A DNA stretch of 64,000 nt from Bacillota bacterium (GCA_023459875.1 JAEWRY010000028.1:62001-126000), one strand, 5' to 3'. Shown: positions 50,201 to 58,230, counted from the first letter of the stretch. Notes: generated from the sequence alone by a model not told the origin. Numbers and translations: made by a program.

Positions 50201-50243
50201 TTGCTGTGGAAGAAGTCCAAAGGACTTCTTCCACAGCAATTTA
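50201..50243 (+). terminator. Long perfect hairpin after the SLH gene
   Basis: TTGCTGTGGAAGAAGTCC, loop AAA, GGACTTCTTCCACAGCAA, then TTTATG. The 18-base-pair stem is perfect, longer than a typical terminator. Confidence 0.75.
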
Positions 50244-50272
50244 TGATTATAATGAAGATGGGAGGATACGAT

Positions 50273-50524
50273 ATGAAGTGCCCATACTGCCTCGCCGAAA
50301 TGGAGAAAGGCTTTGTCACAGCCTTGGGGACGAGAGATTTTACTGCGGCGTACGGATGGTATCCGGAAGAAATGAAAGAGCAGGACTCGCGGTTCCTCGG
50401 CATCATGACGCCGGCGGAGAAATTACCCCACGGCAAAGGAAAAACGGGTTGTTTCCATCTGGATGGATACCGGTGCGCCGCCTGTGGAAAAATTATAATC
50501 GACCTGAAAGACGAAAACACCTGA
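50273..50524 (+). CDS. Small zinc-ribbon protein (DUF6487-like)
   Basis: 83 residues. MKCPYCLAEMEKG at the start and YRCAACGKIIIDL at the end provide two CxxC knuckles for one zinc. This layout fits the PF20097/DUF6487 type. GGGAGG precedes ATG 50273. No partner is evident. It is likely cytoplasmic; function unknown. Confidence 0.75.
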   Translation: MKCPYCLAEMEKGFVTALGTRDFTAAYGWYPEEMKEQDSRFLGIMTPAEKLPHGKGKTGCFHLDGYRCAACGKIIIDLKDENT

Positions 50525-50569
50525 CCGACCGAATCCGTCAACTCTCGCGGGGCCCGCGTGCTATGATTT

Positions 50570-50595
50570 CCCGGGAGGAGGCTTTTCCTCCCGGG
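50570..50595 (+). other. Hairpin overlapping the leader of the small membrane protein gene
   Basis: CCCGGGAGGA and TCCTCCCGGG pair around a 6-base loop, just ahead of the ATG at 50604. It contains the GGAGGA that could bind ribosomes, so it may hide that site, or it may be a terminator without a T tract. Confidence 0.4.
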
Positions 50596-50603
50596 GGTGC
50601 GGT

Positions 50604-50795
50604 ATGAAAATAAAAAACTTGCCCTGGAGTCTGCGCGTCGCCCTGATCCTGCTGCTCGCCATGGGCGAAGTGGCTCTGGGAACCCTTCTGGGCGCGGACG
50701 TCGCCGACGTGTCCTTTTCCTGGGCAATGGTTCCTCCGCTTTTCCTGACCATTTTTTTGCTGCCCGAGGAATTCCCACCAAAAAGGAACAAATAA
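50604..50795 (+). CDS. Small membrane protein of unknown function
   Basis: 63 residues with two hydrophobic segments (about 10-30 and 40-53) and charged ends. The start ATG 50604 has GGGGG 8 bases upstream. No family is recognised. It is supported by membrane-like composition and location in an otherwise gene-free gap, but it could be spurious. Confidence 0.45.
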   Translation: MKIKNLPWSLRVALILLLAMGEVALGTLLGADVADVSFSWAMVPPLFLTIFLLPEEFPPKRNK

Positions 50796-50823
50796 TCAGC
50801 AAAAAATTCCTTTGAAATTATAC

Positions 50824-50852
50824 TTGACATTTAAGGCGCCCTATAATATCAT
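50824..50852 (+). promoter_or_regulatory. Promoter of the S10-spc operon
   Basis: TTGACA (50824-50829), 17 bases, TATCAT (50847-50852); a TATAAT at 50842 is too close to the -35. The 270-base leader to rpsJ contains short hairpins (GTGCC-GGCAC at 50859-50874; ACCGGC-GCCGG near 50990) and may be an autoregulatory target. No gene is in the leader. Confidence 0.6.
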
Positions 50853-51124
50853 AATGAAGTGCCTTTTTTGGCACGTCTGCGATGATGCGGGAGATTGCGG
50901 CTTTTGCCGGTAACTTTCGCGGAGTATGTCCGAGCAAGAATCGGGCGGCTGAGAAACTCTGTGTCGGCGTATATCGCTGCGCTGAAAAGGGACCGGCCTG
51001 CTTTGCGCCGGTTTTATTTCTGTCGAAGAGTGATACGCACGGAAACGTGTACAGAAAGTTTCTCACCGTACGGAGCGAGCGAGGAGACCCATTCACTTCG
51101 TATGTTATAAGGAGGAAAACTAAC

Positions 51125-51439
51125 ATGGCACCTCAAAAGGAAAAAATTCGCATCCGCCTCAAAGCGTATGACCACCAGCTCATTGATCAGAGCGCCGAGA
51201 AAATCGTCGAAACCGCAAAGCGCACCGGCGCCACCGTGTCCGGTCCTATTCCCCTGCCCACCAAGCGGGAGATCGTTACCGTCCTGCGCGCCGTCCATAA
51301 GTATAAGGACAGCCGCGAGCAATTCGAGCGCCGCACCCACAAGCGCCTCATCGACATCATTAAGCCCTCCCCCAAGACGGTGGAATCTCTGATGTCGCTG
51401 GAACTGCCCGCCGGTGTGGAGATTGAGATCAAACTTTAA
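51125..51439 (+). CDS. rpsJ: 30S ribosomal protein S10
   Basis: 104 residues from ATG 51125 behind AAGGAGG; the frame runs upstream but without a start signal. IRIRLKAYDHQLIDQSAEKIVETAKRTGA and RTHKRLIDIIKPSPKTVE are canonical. It opens the ribosomal operon. S10 also serves as NusE in antitermination. Its last 11 codons and stop are duplicated 122 bases downstream. Confidence 0.97.
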   Translation: MAPQKEKIRIRLKAYDHQLIDQSAEKIVETAKRTGATVSGPIPLPTKREIVTVLRAVHKYKDSREQFERRTHKRLIDIIKPSPKTVESLMSLELPAGVEIEIKL

Positions 51440-51562
51440 GGCTCAGTCAGGGACCCGACGCGAGTCGGGACGCCGCATCACGGCGGAGCCGAGGCGGAAT
51501 TCATTTCCGGCCGGCGATTGAAATCCTGCCCGCCGGTGTGGAAATCGAAATCAAACTGTAAG
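51404..51562 (+). repeat. Duplicated rpsJ 3' end flanking an 85-base insert
   Basis: 51404-51440 (end of rpsJ) and 51526-51562 match at 33 of 37 bases. All four differences are at third codon positions and synonymous (GAG/GAA, ATT/ATC, GAG/GAA, CTT/CTG), and both copies end in TAAG. The spacer 51441-51525 folds through GGCTC...GAGCC and CCGAC-GCGA-GTCGG. Confidence 0.85.
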
Positions 51563-51811
51563 CACAAACCCCTCAATTTGTAGCACCCGTTGCCTGTCGC
51601 GTTTTGAGACAGGCGGGTCAAGTTGAAGTGAAGCGCGGAGCCGTCGAGAGCAGCGGCACAGCGAAACACGGAGACCGAAAAACAGGTTTGCCGCAGGCAA
51701 ACGGCATTTTCGGCGGAGTGTCGAGCAGTGACCGCGTCGCGAACAGGCGCAGCGTGACATCACGCGCGTGAGGTCGCTTTAACCAATAACCTTTATTAAG
51801 GAGGATATCAA
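51563..51811 (+). other. Non-coding part of the rpsJ-rplC spacer
   Basis: The rpsJ-rplC gap totals 372 bases, far longer than all other gaps in this operon. It has hairpins GCCTGTC/GACAGGC (about 51592-51614), GTTTGCC-GCA-GGCAAAC (about 51688-51704) and the palindrome CACGCGCGTG. No credible open frame. It may be an insertion, or an added regulatory leader for rplC. Confidence 0.55.
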
Positions 51812-52537
51812 ATGGAAAAGGCCATTATCGGCAAGAAGATCGGCATGACGCAGATCTTTGACGAAGCCGGAAAGGTCATCCCGGTCACCGTCATCGAGGC
51901 CGGCCCCTGCACCATCGTGCAGAAGAAGACGTCGGAAAAAGACGGCTACAACGCCGTGCAGCTCGGCTTCCAGGATGTCGCCGAGCGCAAGCTCTCCAAG
52001 CCCGAAGTGGGCCACCTCAAGAAGGCGGGCGCCGCCCTCAAGAAAGTGCTCAAGGAATTCAAACTGGAATCCAGCGCCTCCATGAACGTCGGCGACGAAG
52101 TGAAGGCCGATGTGTTCAACGCCGGCGACCATGTGGACATCACCGGTATATCCAAAGGCAAGGGCTACGCCGGCACGATCAAGCGCTGGAACGCCCACCG
52201 CACCCCCATGACCCACGGCGGCGGCCCCGTTCACCGTCACGCCGGTTCCATGGGTTCCAATACCGATCCTTCCCGTATTTACAAGGGCAAGATCGGCGCC
52301 GGCCATCTGGGCGCCGAGCAGGTGACCGCCCAGAATCTCAACGTGGTGAAGGTTGACCCCGAGTTTAACATCATCGCGGTCTGCGGCGCGGTTCCCGGGC
52401 CCAAGGGCGGAATCGTCTTTATCAGAACCACCACCAAGACCATCTTCGAGCGCAAGGGCGAGGCCGGCGTCAGCGTCAACCCGCAGAAGGCTTCCGCCCG
52501 TGTCAATCCCCAGAAGGCCTCCGCCAGGAAAGCCTAA
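51812..52537 (+). CDS. rplC: 50S ribosomal protein L3
   Basis: 241 residues; typical L3 is about 210. The core includes IIGKKIGMTQIFDEAGKVIPVTVIEAGPC and the peptidyl-transferase-proximal HGGGPVHRHAGSMGSNTDPSR. The tail ends with the 9-residue unit VNPQKASAR repeated twice, then KA, a tandem duplication of 27 bases. AAGGAGG precedes the ATG. Confidence 0.97.
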   Translation: MEKAIIGKKIGMTQIFDEAGKVIPVTVIEAGPCTIVQKKTSEKDGYNAVQLGFQDVAERKLSKPEVGHLKKAGAALKKVLKEFKLESSASMNVGDEVKADVFNAGDHVDITGISKGKGYAGTIKRWNAHRTPMTHGGGPVHRHAGSMGSNTDPSRIYKGKIGAGHLGAEQVTAQNLNVVKVDPEFNIIAVCGAVPGPKGGIVFIRTTTKTIFERKGEAGVSVNPQKASARVNPQKASARKA

Positions 52538-52556
52538 GGAAAGGAGAGTATAGATT

Positions 52557-53177
52557 ATGCCGAAAGCAAATGTGTATAACATGGCCGGTGAACAGGTCGG
52601 CGAGGTATCGCTCTCCGACTCCGTTTTTGGGATTGAACCCAACAAATTCGCCGTCCACGCAACGGTCAAGAATTATCTGGCCAACTGCCGCCAGGGAACC
52701 CAGTCCGCCCTTACCCGCGGCGAGGTGTCCGGCGGCGGCAAGAAGCCGTGGAAACAGAAGGGTACCGGCCGCGCCCGCCAGGGCAGCACCCGCGCTCCCC
52801 AGTGGACCCACGGCGGCATTGTGTTCGCCCCCAAGCCCAGGGATTACAGCTACAGCCTCAACCGCAAGGTGAAGCGGCTGGCTCTCAAGTCCGCGCTCTC
52901 CGCCAAGGCCGCCTCCGGTGATCTGCTTGTCGTGGATAACCTTGATCTGAGTGAAATCAAGACCAAGACCATGCGCGCCTTCCTGGACAAGGTCGGTGCC
53001 GGCAAGAGCGTGATGATTACTCCCCAGGTGCGGGAAAACGTGGTGAAGTCCGCCCGGAACATCCCCGGCGTCATCACCACCACCGCCACTATCCTGTCCG
53101 TTTACGACATCGTGAACGCCAGCAAGCTGATCGTCGATAAGGACGCGCTGGCCGTTATCGAGGAGGTGTTCGCGTAA
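52557..53177 (+). CDS. rplD: 50S ribosomal protein L4
   Basis: 206 residues. The tunnel-lining loop RGEVSGGGKKPWKQKGTGRARQGSTRAPQW is intact, the site where macrolide resistance changes arise. The C-terminal domain (VDNLDLSEIKTKTM) is complete. In E. coli L4 represses this operon. The stop overlaps the rplW start by one base (TAATG). Confidence 0.97.
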   Translation: MPKANVYNMAGEQVGEVSLSDSVFGIEPNKFAVHATVKNYLANCRQGTQSALTRGEVSGGGKKPWKQKGTGRARQGSTRAPQWTHGGIVFAPKPRDYSYSLNRKVKRLALKSALSAKAASGDLLVVDNLDLSEIKTKTMRAFLDKVGAGKSVMITPQVRENVVKSARNIPGVITTTATILSVYDIVNASKLIVDKDALAVIEEVFA

Positions 53178-53473
53178 TGACAACCGCCTATGATATTATT
53201 AAGCGCCCCATCATCACCGAGCAGTCCATGAGTGGAACTGCCGATAAGAAGTATACCTTTGAAGTTGCCAAGGGCGCGACGAAAATCGAGATTGCCAAGG
53301 CAATGGAGATCGCCTTCGGTGTCAAGGTCGCCAAGGTCAACACCCTGCATGTGCAGGGCAAGCTGAAGAAAACCGGTCAGTATCCCGCGGGCCGCCGCGC
53401 CAGCTGGAAAAAAGCGATTATTACCCTCACAGCGGATTCCAAACCCATCGAGTTCTTCGAGGGAATGGTGTAA
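53177..53473 (+). CDS. rplW: 50S ribosomal protein L23
   Basis: 98 residues. YDIIKRPIITEQS and YTFEVAKGATKIEIAKAMEIAFGVKVAKVNT are canonical. L23 sits at the tunnel exit and docks trigger factor and SRP. It is coupled to rplD. Confidence 0.96.
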   Translation: MTTAYDIIKRPIITEQSMSGTADKKYTFEVAKGATKIEIAKAMEIAFGVKVAKVNTLHVQGKLKKTGQYPAGRRASWKKAIITLTADSKPIEFFEGMV

Positions 53474-53487
53474 GGAGGAAATGAGAA

Positions 53488-54324
53488 ATGGCAATTAAAT
53501 CCTATAACCCCACGACGCCCTCCCGCCGCCATATGACCGTGTCGGCCTTCGAGGAAATCGACAAAAAGGCGAAGCCGGAGCGCAGCCTGATTGAGAACCT
53601 TAAGAAGAATGCCGGCCGCAACAGTTACGGCCGCATCACCGTCCGCCACCGGGGCGGCGGCAACAAGAAAAAATACCGCATCATCGACTTCAAGCGCGAC
53701 AAGACCGAGATGGGCGCCACCGTTCTGCAGATGGAGTACGACCCCAACCGCAGCGCCAACATCGCCCTGATCCAATACGAGGACGGAGAGAAGCGCTATA
53801 TCCTGGCTCCTATTGGCCTGAACAAGGGCGACGTCATCCGTTCCTCCGCCACCGCCGACATTAAGCCCGGCAACTGCCTGCCCCTGTCCGCCATCCCCGT
53901 GGGCGAACTGATCCACAACGTGGAGCTCGCCCCCGGCAACGGCGCCAAGCTCGTCCGCTCCGCCGGCGTCGCGGCTCAGCTTATGGCCAAAGAGGGCGGC
54001 ATGGTTCAGGTGCGCCTCCCCTCCGGCGAGGTGCGCTACGTCCGACAGGAGTGCAAAGCCACCATCGGTCAGGTGGGAAACACCGACCACAGCAATATCC
54101 AGATCGGCAAGGCCGGCCGTAAACGCCACATGGGCTGGCGGCCCACCGTGCGCGGCGCGGTCATGAACCCCAACGACCACCCCCACGGCGGCGGCGAAGG
54201 CAAAGCCCCCGTCGGCCGTCCCGGCCCGGTCACCCCCTGGGGCAAGCCGGCTATGGGTTACAAGACCCGCAAGAAGAAGAACCGCACCGAGCAGTTCATC
54301 GTCAAACACCGCAACGCGAAGTAA
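53488..54324 (+). CDS. rplB: 50S ribosomal protein L2
   Basis: 278 residues, usual length. GRITVRHRGGGNKKKYRIIDF near the start and the C-terminal RPTVRGAVMNPNDHPHGGGEGK, containing the conserved His near the peptidyl transferase centre. GGAGG precedes the ATG. Confidence 0.98.
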   Translation: MAIKSYNPTTPSRRHMTVSAFEEIDKKAKPERSLIENLKKNAGRNSYGRITVRHRGGGNKKKYRIIDFKRDKTEMGATVLQMEYDPNRSANIALIQYEDGEKRYILAPIGLNKGDVIRSSATADIKPGNCLPLSAIPVGELIHNVELAPGNGAKLVRSAGVAAQLMAKEGGMVQVRLPSGEVRYVRQECKATIGQVGNTDHSNIQIGKAGRKRHMGWRPTVRGAVMNPNDHPHGGGEGKAPVGRPGPVTPWGKPAMGYKTRKKKNRTEQFIVKHRNAK

Positions 54325-54340
54325 AGGAGGCTGTGAAACA

Positions 54341-54619
54341 ATGAGTAGAAGTGTTAAAAAAGGCCCGTTTTGCGCCCCTGAGCTTTTAAAGCGGGTAGAA
54401 GAAATGAGCAAAAAAGGCGAAAAGAAAGTACTCAAGACCTGGTCCCGGTCGTCCACCATCTTTCCGTCCTTCGTCGGCCACACCATCGCCGTCCACGACG
54501 GCCGCAAGCATGTGCCGGTGTATGTCACCGAGGACATGGTAGGTCATAAGTTGGGTGAGTTCGCTCCCACCCGGACCTTCCGCGGCCACGCCGGCGCCAA
54601 GTCGGCCGCAAGTAAATAA
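54341..54619 (+). CDS. rpsS: 30S ribosomal protein S19
   Basis: 92 residues. SRSVKKGPF at the start, TWSRSSTIFPSFVGHTIAVHDGRKHVPVYVTEDMVGHKLGEFAPTRTFRGH in the body. A head protein of the small subunit. AAGGAGG precedes the ATG. Confidence 0.97.
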   Translation: MSRSVKKGPFCAPELLKRVEEMSKKGEKKVLKTWSRSSTIFPSFVGHTIAVHDGRKHVPVYVTEDMVGHKLGEFAPTRTFRGHAGAKSAASK

Positions 54620-54634
54620 GGAGGAGAGAGAAGA

Positions 54635-54967
54635 ATGGAAGCAAGAGCAAGCGTAAAATATGTCCGCATCTCTCCCCGCAAGGTTAAGATCGTCTGCGAC
54701 CTGATCCGCGGCAAGAGCATCGGGCAGGCCACCGCGATTCTGATGAGCACCCCCAAGGTTGCCTCCGAGCCGCTCCTCAAGCTCTTAAAGAGTGTGTCGG
54801 CCAACGCGGAGAATAACCATGAGATGGCTCCCGAGAAGCTCTATGTGTCCGAAGTGTTCGCGAATCCCGGTCCCGTCATCAAGCGGATCATGCCCCGCGC
54901 ACAGGGCCGCGCTTTTCGGATCAACAAGAGAACTTCCCACATCACCATCGTGGTGAAAGAGAAGTAA
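54635..54967 (+). CDS. rplV: 50S ribosomal protein L22
   Basis: 110 residues. YVRISPRKVKIVCDLIRGKSIGQA and the C-terminal PRAQGRAFRINKRTSHITIVV loop that lines the tunnel. GGAGGAG precedes the ATG. Confidence 0.97.
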   Translation: MEARASVKYVRISPRKVKIVCDLIRGKSIGQATAILMSTPKVASEPLLKLLKSVSANAENNHEMAPEKLYVSEVFANPGPVIKRIMPRAQGRAFRINKRTSHITIVVKEK

Positions 54968-54982
54968 GGGAGGAGGAGAAGT

Positions 54983-56038
54983 ATGGGACAGAAAATCAAT
55001 CCCCACGGTTTTCGCGTGGGTGTGATCATGGATTGGGATTCCCGCTGGTACGCCCGTGACGATAAGGTGGGCGATCTGCTGGTGGAGGATTACAATCTCA
55101 GAAAAATGCTGAAGAAGGATCTCTACTCCGCCGGTATTCCCAAGATCGAAATCGAGCGGGACAGCACTAAGGTACGGATTTATCTGCACTGCGCGAGACC
55201 CGGCGTGATCATTGGCAAGGGCGGCGCCGACATCGAACGTCTGCGCCTCCAGCTGGAAAAGAAGCTTGGAAAGCCCGTGGCCCTCAACATCGTGGAGGTC
55301 AAGAGCCCCGATATGAGCGCTCAGCTGGTGGCCGAGAACATCGCCCAGCAGTTGGAGAAGCGCATCGGTTTCCGCCGCGCCATGAAGAACGCCATGGGAA
55401 GAGCTATGCGCGCCGGCGCCCGCGGCATCAAGACCTGCGTGTCCGGCCGTCTTGGCGGCGCCGAAATTGCCCGGGTAGAGCACTATCACGACGGCACCAT
55501 TCCCCTGCAGACCATCCGGGCGGACATCGACTACGGATTTACCGAGGCTGCCACCACTTACGGCCGCATCGGCGTGAAGGTCTGGATTTATAAAGGCGAA
55601 ATCCTCAGCCAGACCCTTCGTACCACTCCCCGTACCCTGGATACCACGAAGCCTTTCCGGGAGCGGAGCGAGCGTCCCCGCCGCAATGACCATGGCGACC
55701 GCGGACAGAGCGGCGGCCGTCCCGGCTACGGCAACCGTCCCGCCGGACAGGGCGGATTCGGAGGCAGCCGTCCCGCCGGACAAGGTGGGTTCGGAGGCAA
55801 TCGTCCCGCCGGACAGGGCGGGTTCGGAGGCAATCGTCCCGCCGGCCAAGGCGGCTACGGCAATCGTCCCGCCGGCCAAGGCGGATATGGCAACCGTCCC
55901 GCCGGCCAAGGCGGATATGGCAACCGTCCCGCCGGACAGGGCGGGTATGGCAGCCGTCCCGCCGGCCAAGGCTTTAATAATCGTCCTGCCGGAGCGTCTC
56001 CCGCTCCTGCTGCTCCTAAGGAAGGAGGCGCCAACTAA
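54983..56038 (+). CDS. rpsC: 30S ribosomal protein S3 with a repetitive Gly/Arg/Asn-rich C-terminal extension
   Basis: 351 residues; S3 normally has about 215-220. The core (about 1-210) is complete: GQKINPHGFRVG, the KH motif VIIGKGGADIERLR, and VWIYKGEIL. From about 212 on, a basic linker (RERSERPRRNDHGDRGQ) leads to nine RPAG units, mostly NRPAGQGGYG or NRPAGQGGFG, then a short PAAPKEGGAN tail. At DNA level the units are 30 or 33 bases (55735-55990). The extension resembles RNA-binding low-complexity RGG-type tails. The last base of the stop is the first of rplP. Confidence 0.96.
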   Translation: MGQKINPHGFRVGVIMDWDSRWYARDDKVGDLLVEDYNLRKMLKKDLYSAGIPKIEIERDSTKVRIYLHCARPGVIIGKGGADIERLRLQLEKKLGKPVALNIVEVKSPDMSAQLVAENIAQQLEKRIGFRRAMKNAMGRAMRAGARGIKTCVSGRLGGAEIARVEHYHDGTIPLQTIRADIDYGFTEAATTYGRIGVKVWIYKGEILSQTLRTTPRTLDTTKPFRERSERPRRNDHGDRGQSGGRPGYGNRPAGQGGFGGSRPAGQGGFGGNRPAGQGGFGGNRPAGQGGYGNRPAGQGGYGNRPAGQGGYGNRPAGQGGYGSRPAGQGFNNRPAGASPAPAAPKEGGAN

Positions 56039-56475
56039 TGCTGTTGCCTAAAAGAGTCAAATATCGTCGTGTGCACCGTGGCCGCATGAAGGGCAAAGCC
56101 ACCCGCGGCAACACCGTCACCTACGGCGAGTACGGCCTTCAGGCCGTGGAGCCCTGCTGGATTAAAAGCAACCAGATCGAGGCCGCCCGTATTGCCATGA
56201 CCCGCTATACCAAGCGCGGCGGCAAGGTGTGGATCAAGATTTTCCCCGATAAGCCCGTTACCCAGAAGCCTGCCGAGACCCGCATGGGCTCCGGCAAAGG
56301 CTCTCCTGAATATTGGGTTGCCGTCGTGAAGCCCGGCCGCGTTCTGTTCGAGATCGCGGGCGTTCCCGAGGAGGCTGCCCACGAGGCTTTGCGCCTGGCT
56401 GGCCACAAGCTGCCCGTCAAGTGCAAAATCATCAAGAAGGACGAAGCCCCAGAGACCGAGAATGGTGGTGAATAA
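56038..56475 (+). CDS. rplP: 50S ribosomal protein L16
   Basis: 145 residues. LLPKRVKYRRVHRGRMKGKA, RYTKRGGKVWIKIFPDKPVT, and RMGSGKGSPEYWVAVVKPGR are canonical. It overlaps rpsC by one base (TAATG) and its stop overlaps the rpmC start. It organises the A-site side of the large subunit. Confidence 0.97.
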   Translation: MLLPKRVKYRRVHRGRMKGKATRGNTVTYGEYGLQAVEPCWIKSNQIEAARIAMTRYTKRGGKVWIKIFPDKPVTQKPAETRMGSGKGSPEYWVAVVKPGRVLFEIAGVPEEAAHEALRLAGHKLPVKCKIIKKDEAPETENGGE

Positions 56476-56675
56476 TGATGAAGGCAATCGAGGTACGCAA
56501 GATGTCCCCCGCAGAGCTCGAGGGCAAGCTGGGCGACCTGAAGAAGGATCTGTTCCAGCTTCGGATGCAGCATGCCACCAACCAGCTCGATAACCCCATC
56601 AAAATCACAGAAGTTAAAAAAGACATTGCCCGAGTCAAAACAATCATCCGTGAGCAGCAGCTCGCAGGCCGATAA
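56475..56675 (+). CDS. rpmC: 50S ribosomal protein L29
   Basis: 66 residues, two-helix protein. LEGKLGDLKKDLFQLRMQHATNQLDNP and DIARVKTIIREQQ. The frame can start at ATG 56475 or 56478; GGTGGTGAAT is just upstream. Confidence 0.96.
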   Translation: MMKAIEVRKMSPAELEGKLGDLKKDLFQLRMQHATNQLDNPIKITEVKKDIARVKTIIREQQLAGR

Positions 56676-56689
56676 AGGAGGAACTGAAA

Positions 56690-56953
56690 ATGAGCGAAAC
56701 AAGAACCTCTTCCCGTAAAACCAGAGTCGGCCTGGTGGTTTCGGACAAAATGGATAAGACCGTCGTGGTGGCCATCGCCGACCGTGTGGCTCACCCCCTG
56801 TATAAAAAAATTGTTAAGAGAACCTACAAACTCAAAGCTCACGATGAACTCAACCAGTGCGGCGTCGGCGACAAAGTCAAGGTCATGGAGACCCGGCCTC
56901 TGTCCAAAGACAAGAGATGGCGCGTGGTGGAGATTCTCGAGAAAGCAAAATAA
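56690..56953 (+). CDS. rpsQ: 30S ribosomal protein S17
   Basis: 87 residues. RVGLVVSDKMDKTVVVAIADRVAHPLYKKIVKRTYK and DKVKVMETRPLSKDKRWRVVEI form the OB fold. AAGGAGG precedes the ATG. Confidence 0.97.
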   Translation: MSETRTSSRKTRVGLVVSDKMDKTVVVAIADRVAHPLYKKIVKRTYKLKAHDELNQCGVGDKVKVMETRPLSKDKRWRVVEILEKAK

Positions 56954-56965
56954 GGAGGTGCCGCT

Positions 56966-57334
56966 ATGATTCAGCAAGAAACTTATATGAAGGTTGCCGA
57001 CAATACCGGCGCCAAGGAAATCAAGACCATTCGCGTGCTGGGCGGCTCCAAACGCAAATACGGCAACATCGGCGACGTCGTAGTTGCTTCCGTCCGCAAA
57101 GCCACGCCGGGCGGCACAGTGAAGAAGGGTGAAGTGGTGAAGGCCGTGATCGTGCGCACCACCCGCGGTGTCCGCCGTACCGACGGCAGCTATGTCCGCT
57201 TTGACGACAACGCCGCCGTTCTTATCAGAGACGACAAAAACCCCAGAGGGACCCGTATCTTTGGGCCCGTGGCACGCGAGCTGCGCGACAAGGACTACAT
57301 GAAGATCCTGTCCCTCGCGCCAGAAGTGCTGTAA
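56966..57334 (+). CDS. rplN: 50S ribosomal protein L14
   Basis: 122 residues, usual length. MIQQETYMKVADNTGAKEIKTIRVLGGS and RGTRIFGPVARELRDKDYMKILSLAPEVL. AAGGAGGTG precedes the ATG. Confidence 0.98.
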   Translation: MIQQETYMKVADNTGAKEIKTIRVLGGSKRKYGNIGDVVVASVRKATPGGTVKKGEVVKAVIVRTTRGVRRTDGSYVRFDDNAAVLIRDDKNPRGTRIFGPVARELRDKDYMKILSLAPEVL

Positions 57335-57349
57335 GGGGGTAGGAGTGTT

Positions 57350-57667
57350 ATGAGCAAGTTGAGCATTAAGAAGGACGACACCGTCGTCGTCCTGTCCGGC
57401 AAGGATAAAGGCAAGAAGGGCAAGGTCCTTTCCGCCATGCCCGATGAAGGCAAGGTAATCGTGGAGAAAGTCAATATGGTCTCCCGCCATACCAAGCCCA
57501 AAAAGGAAGGCCAAGAGGGCGGTATCATCAAGAAGGAAGCGCCCTTATACGCCTCCAAGGTCATGCGTGTGTGCCCCAAGTGCGGCAAACCCTCCAGAAT
57601 GGGCAGCAAAGTCCAGGCCGGCGGGAAAAAAGTCAGCGTCTGCAAGAAGTGCGGCGCCGAATTCTAA
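57350..57667 (+). CDS. rplX: 50S ribosomal protein L24
   Basis: 105 residues. A KOW motif (KKDDTVVVLSGKDKGKKGKVL) starts the protein and a zinc-type CxxC pair (CPKCGK, CKKCGA) ends it. GGGGGTAGGAG precedes the ATG. Confidence 0.97.
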   Translation: MSKLSIKKDDTVVVLSGKDKGKKGKVLSAMPDEGKVIVEKVNMVSRHTKPKKEGQEGGIIKKEAPLYASKVMRVCPKCGKPSRMGSKVQAGGKKVSVCKKCGAEF

Positions 57668-57687
57668 GAGGAGAGGAGTAAACGGTA

Positions 57688-58230
57688 ATGCCTAATTTAA
57701 AGACCAAGTATCAGCAGGAAGTTGCTCCGGCTCTCATGAGCAAGTTCGGCTACAAGAGCCCAATGCAGATTCCCCGGATTGATAAAGTAGTGGTGAACGT
57801 CGGCTGCGGCGAAGCCAGGGATAACGCCAAGATCATGGAAGCCGTGGTGAACGACCTGACCACCATCACCGGCCAGAAGGCGGTTGTCTGCAAGGCGAAG
57901 AAGTCCGTGGCAAACTTTAAGCTCCGTGAGGGAATGCCCGTGGGCGCCAAGGTTACCCTCCGTGCCGACCGCATGTGGGAGTTCCTGGACCGCCTCTTCA
58001 ATGTGGCTCTTCCCCGTGTCCGCGACTTCCGCGGCATCAACGGCAACGCTTTCGACGGCCGCGGCAACTTTGCCCTGGGCGTCAAGGAGCAGCTCATTTT
58101 CCCCGAAATCGACTACGATAAGATTGATAAGATCCGCGGCATGGATATCGTCATCTGTACCACCGCCAAAACCGACGAAGAGGCAAAGGAGCTTTTAACC
58201 CAGATCGGCGCTCCCTTTGCCGGCAAATAA
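57688..58230 (+). CDS. rplE: 50S ribosomal protein L5
   Basis: 180 residues. PRIDKVVVNVGCGEA, the 5S-rRNA-contacting TGQKAVVCKAKKSVANFKLREGMPVGAKVTLR and RDFRGINGNAFDGRGNF. AGAGGAG precedes the ATG. Confidence 0.98.
   Translation: MPNLKTKYQQEVAPALMSKFGYKSPMQIPRIDKVVVNVGCGEARDNAKIMEAVVNDLTTITGQKAVVCKAKKSVANFKLREGMPVGAKVTLRADRMWEFLDRLFNVALPRVRDFRGINGNAFDGRGNFALGVKEQLIFPEIDYDKIDKIRGMDIVICTTAKTDEEAKELLTQIGAPFAGK

Noticed and set aside
50824..50847. TTGACA with TATAAT 12 bases on before the ribosomal operon
   Set aside because: The 12-base spacing is not functional; TATCAT at 17 bases is the better -10.
53377..54537. 386-codon minus-strand open frame across rplB and rpsS
   Set aside because: Covers two certain ribosomal genes on the other strand and has no recognisable domain.
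54785..55969. 394-codon minus-strand frame with Gly-Gly-Thr repeats opposite rpsC
   Set aside because: The repeats are just the antisense reading of the S3 tail repeats.
55735..55990. Possible CRISPR array
   Set aside because: The regular repeats are in frame within rpsC and encode RPAGQGG units without unique spacers.
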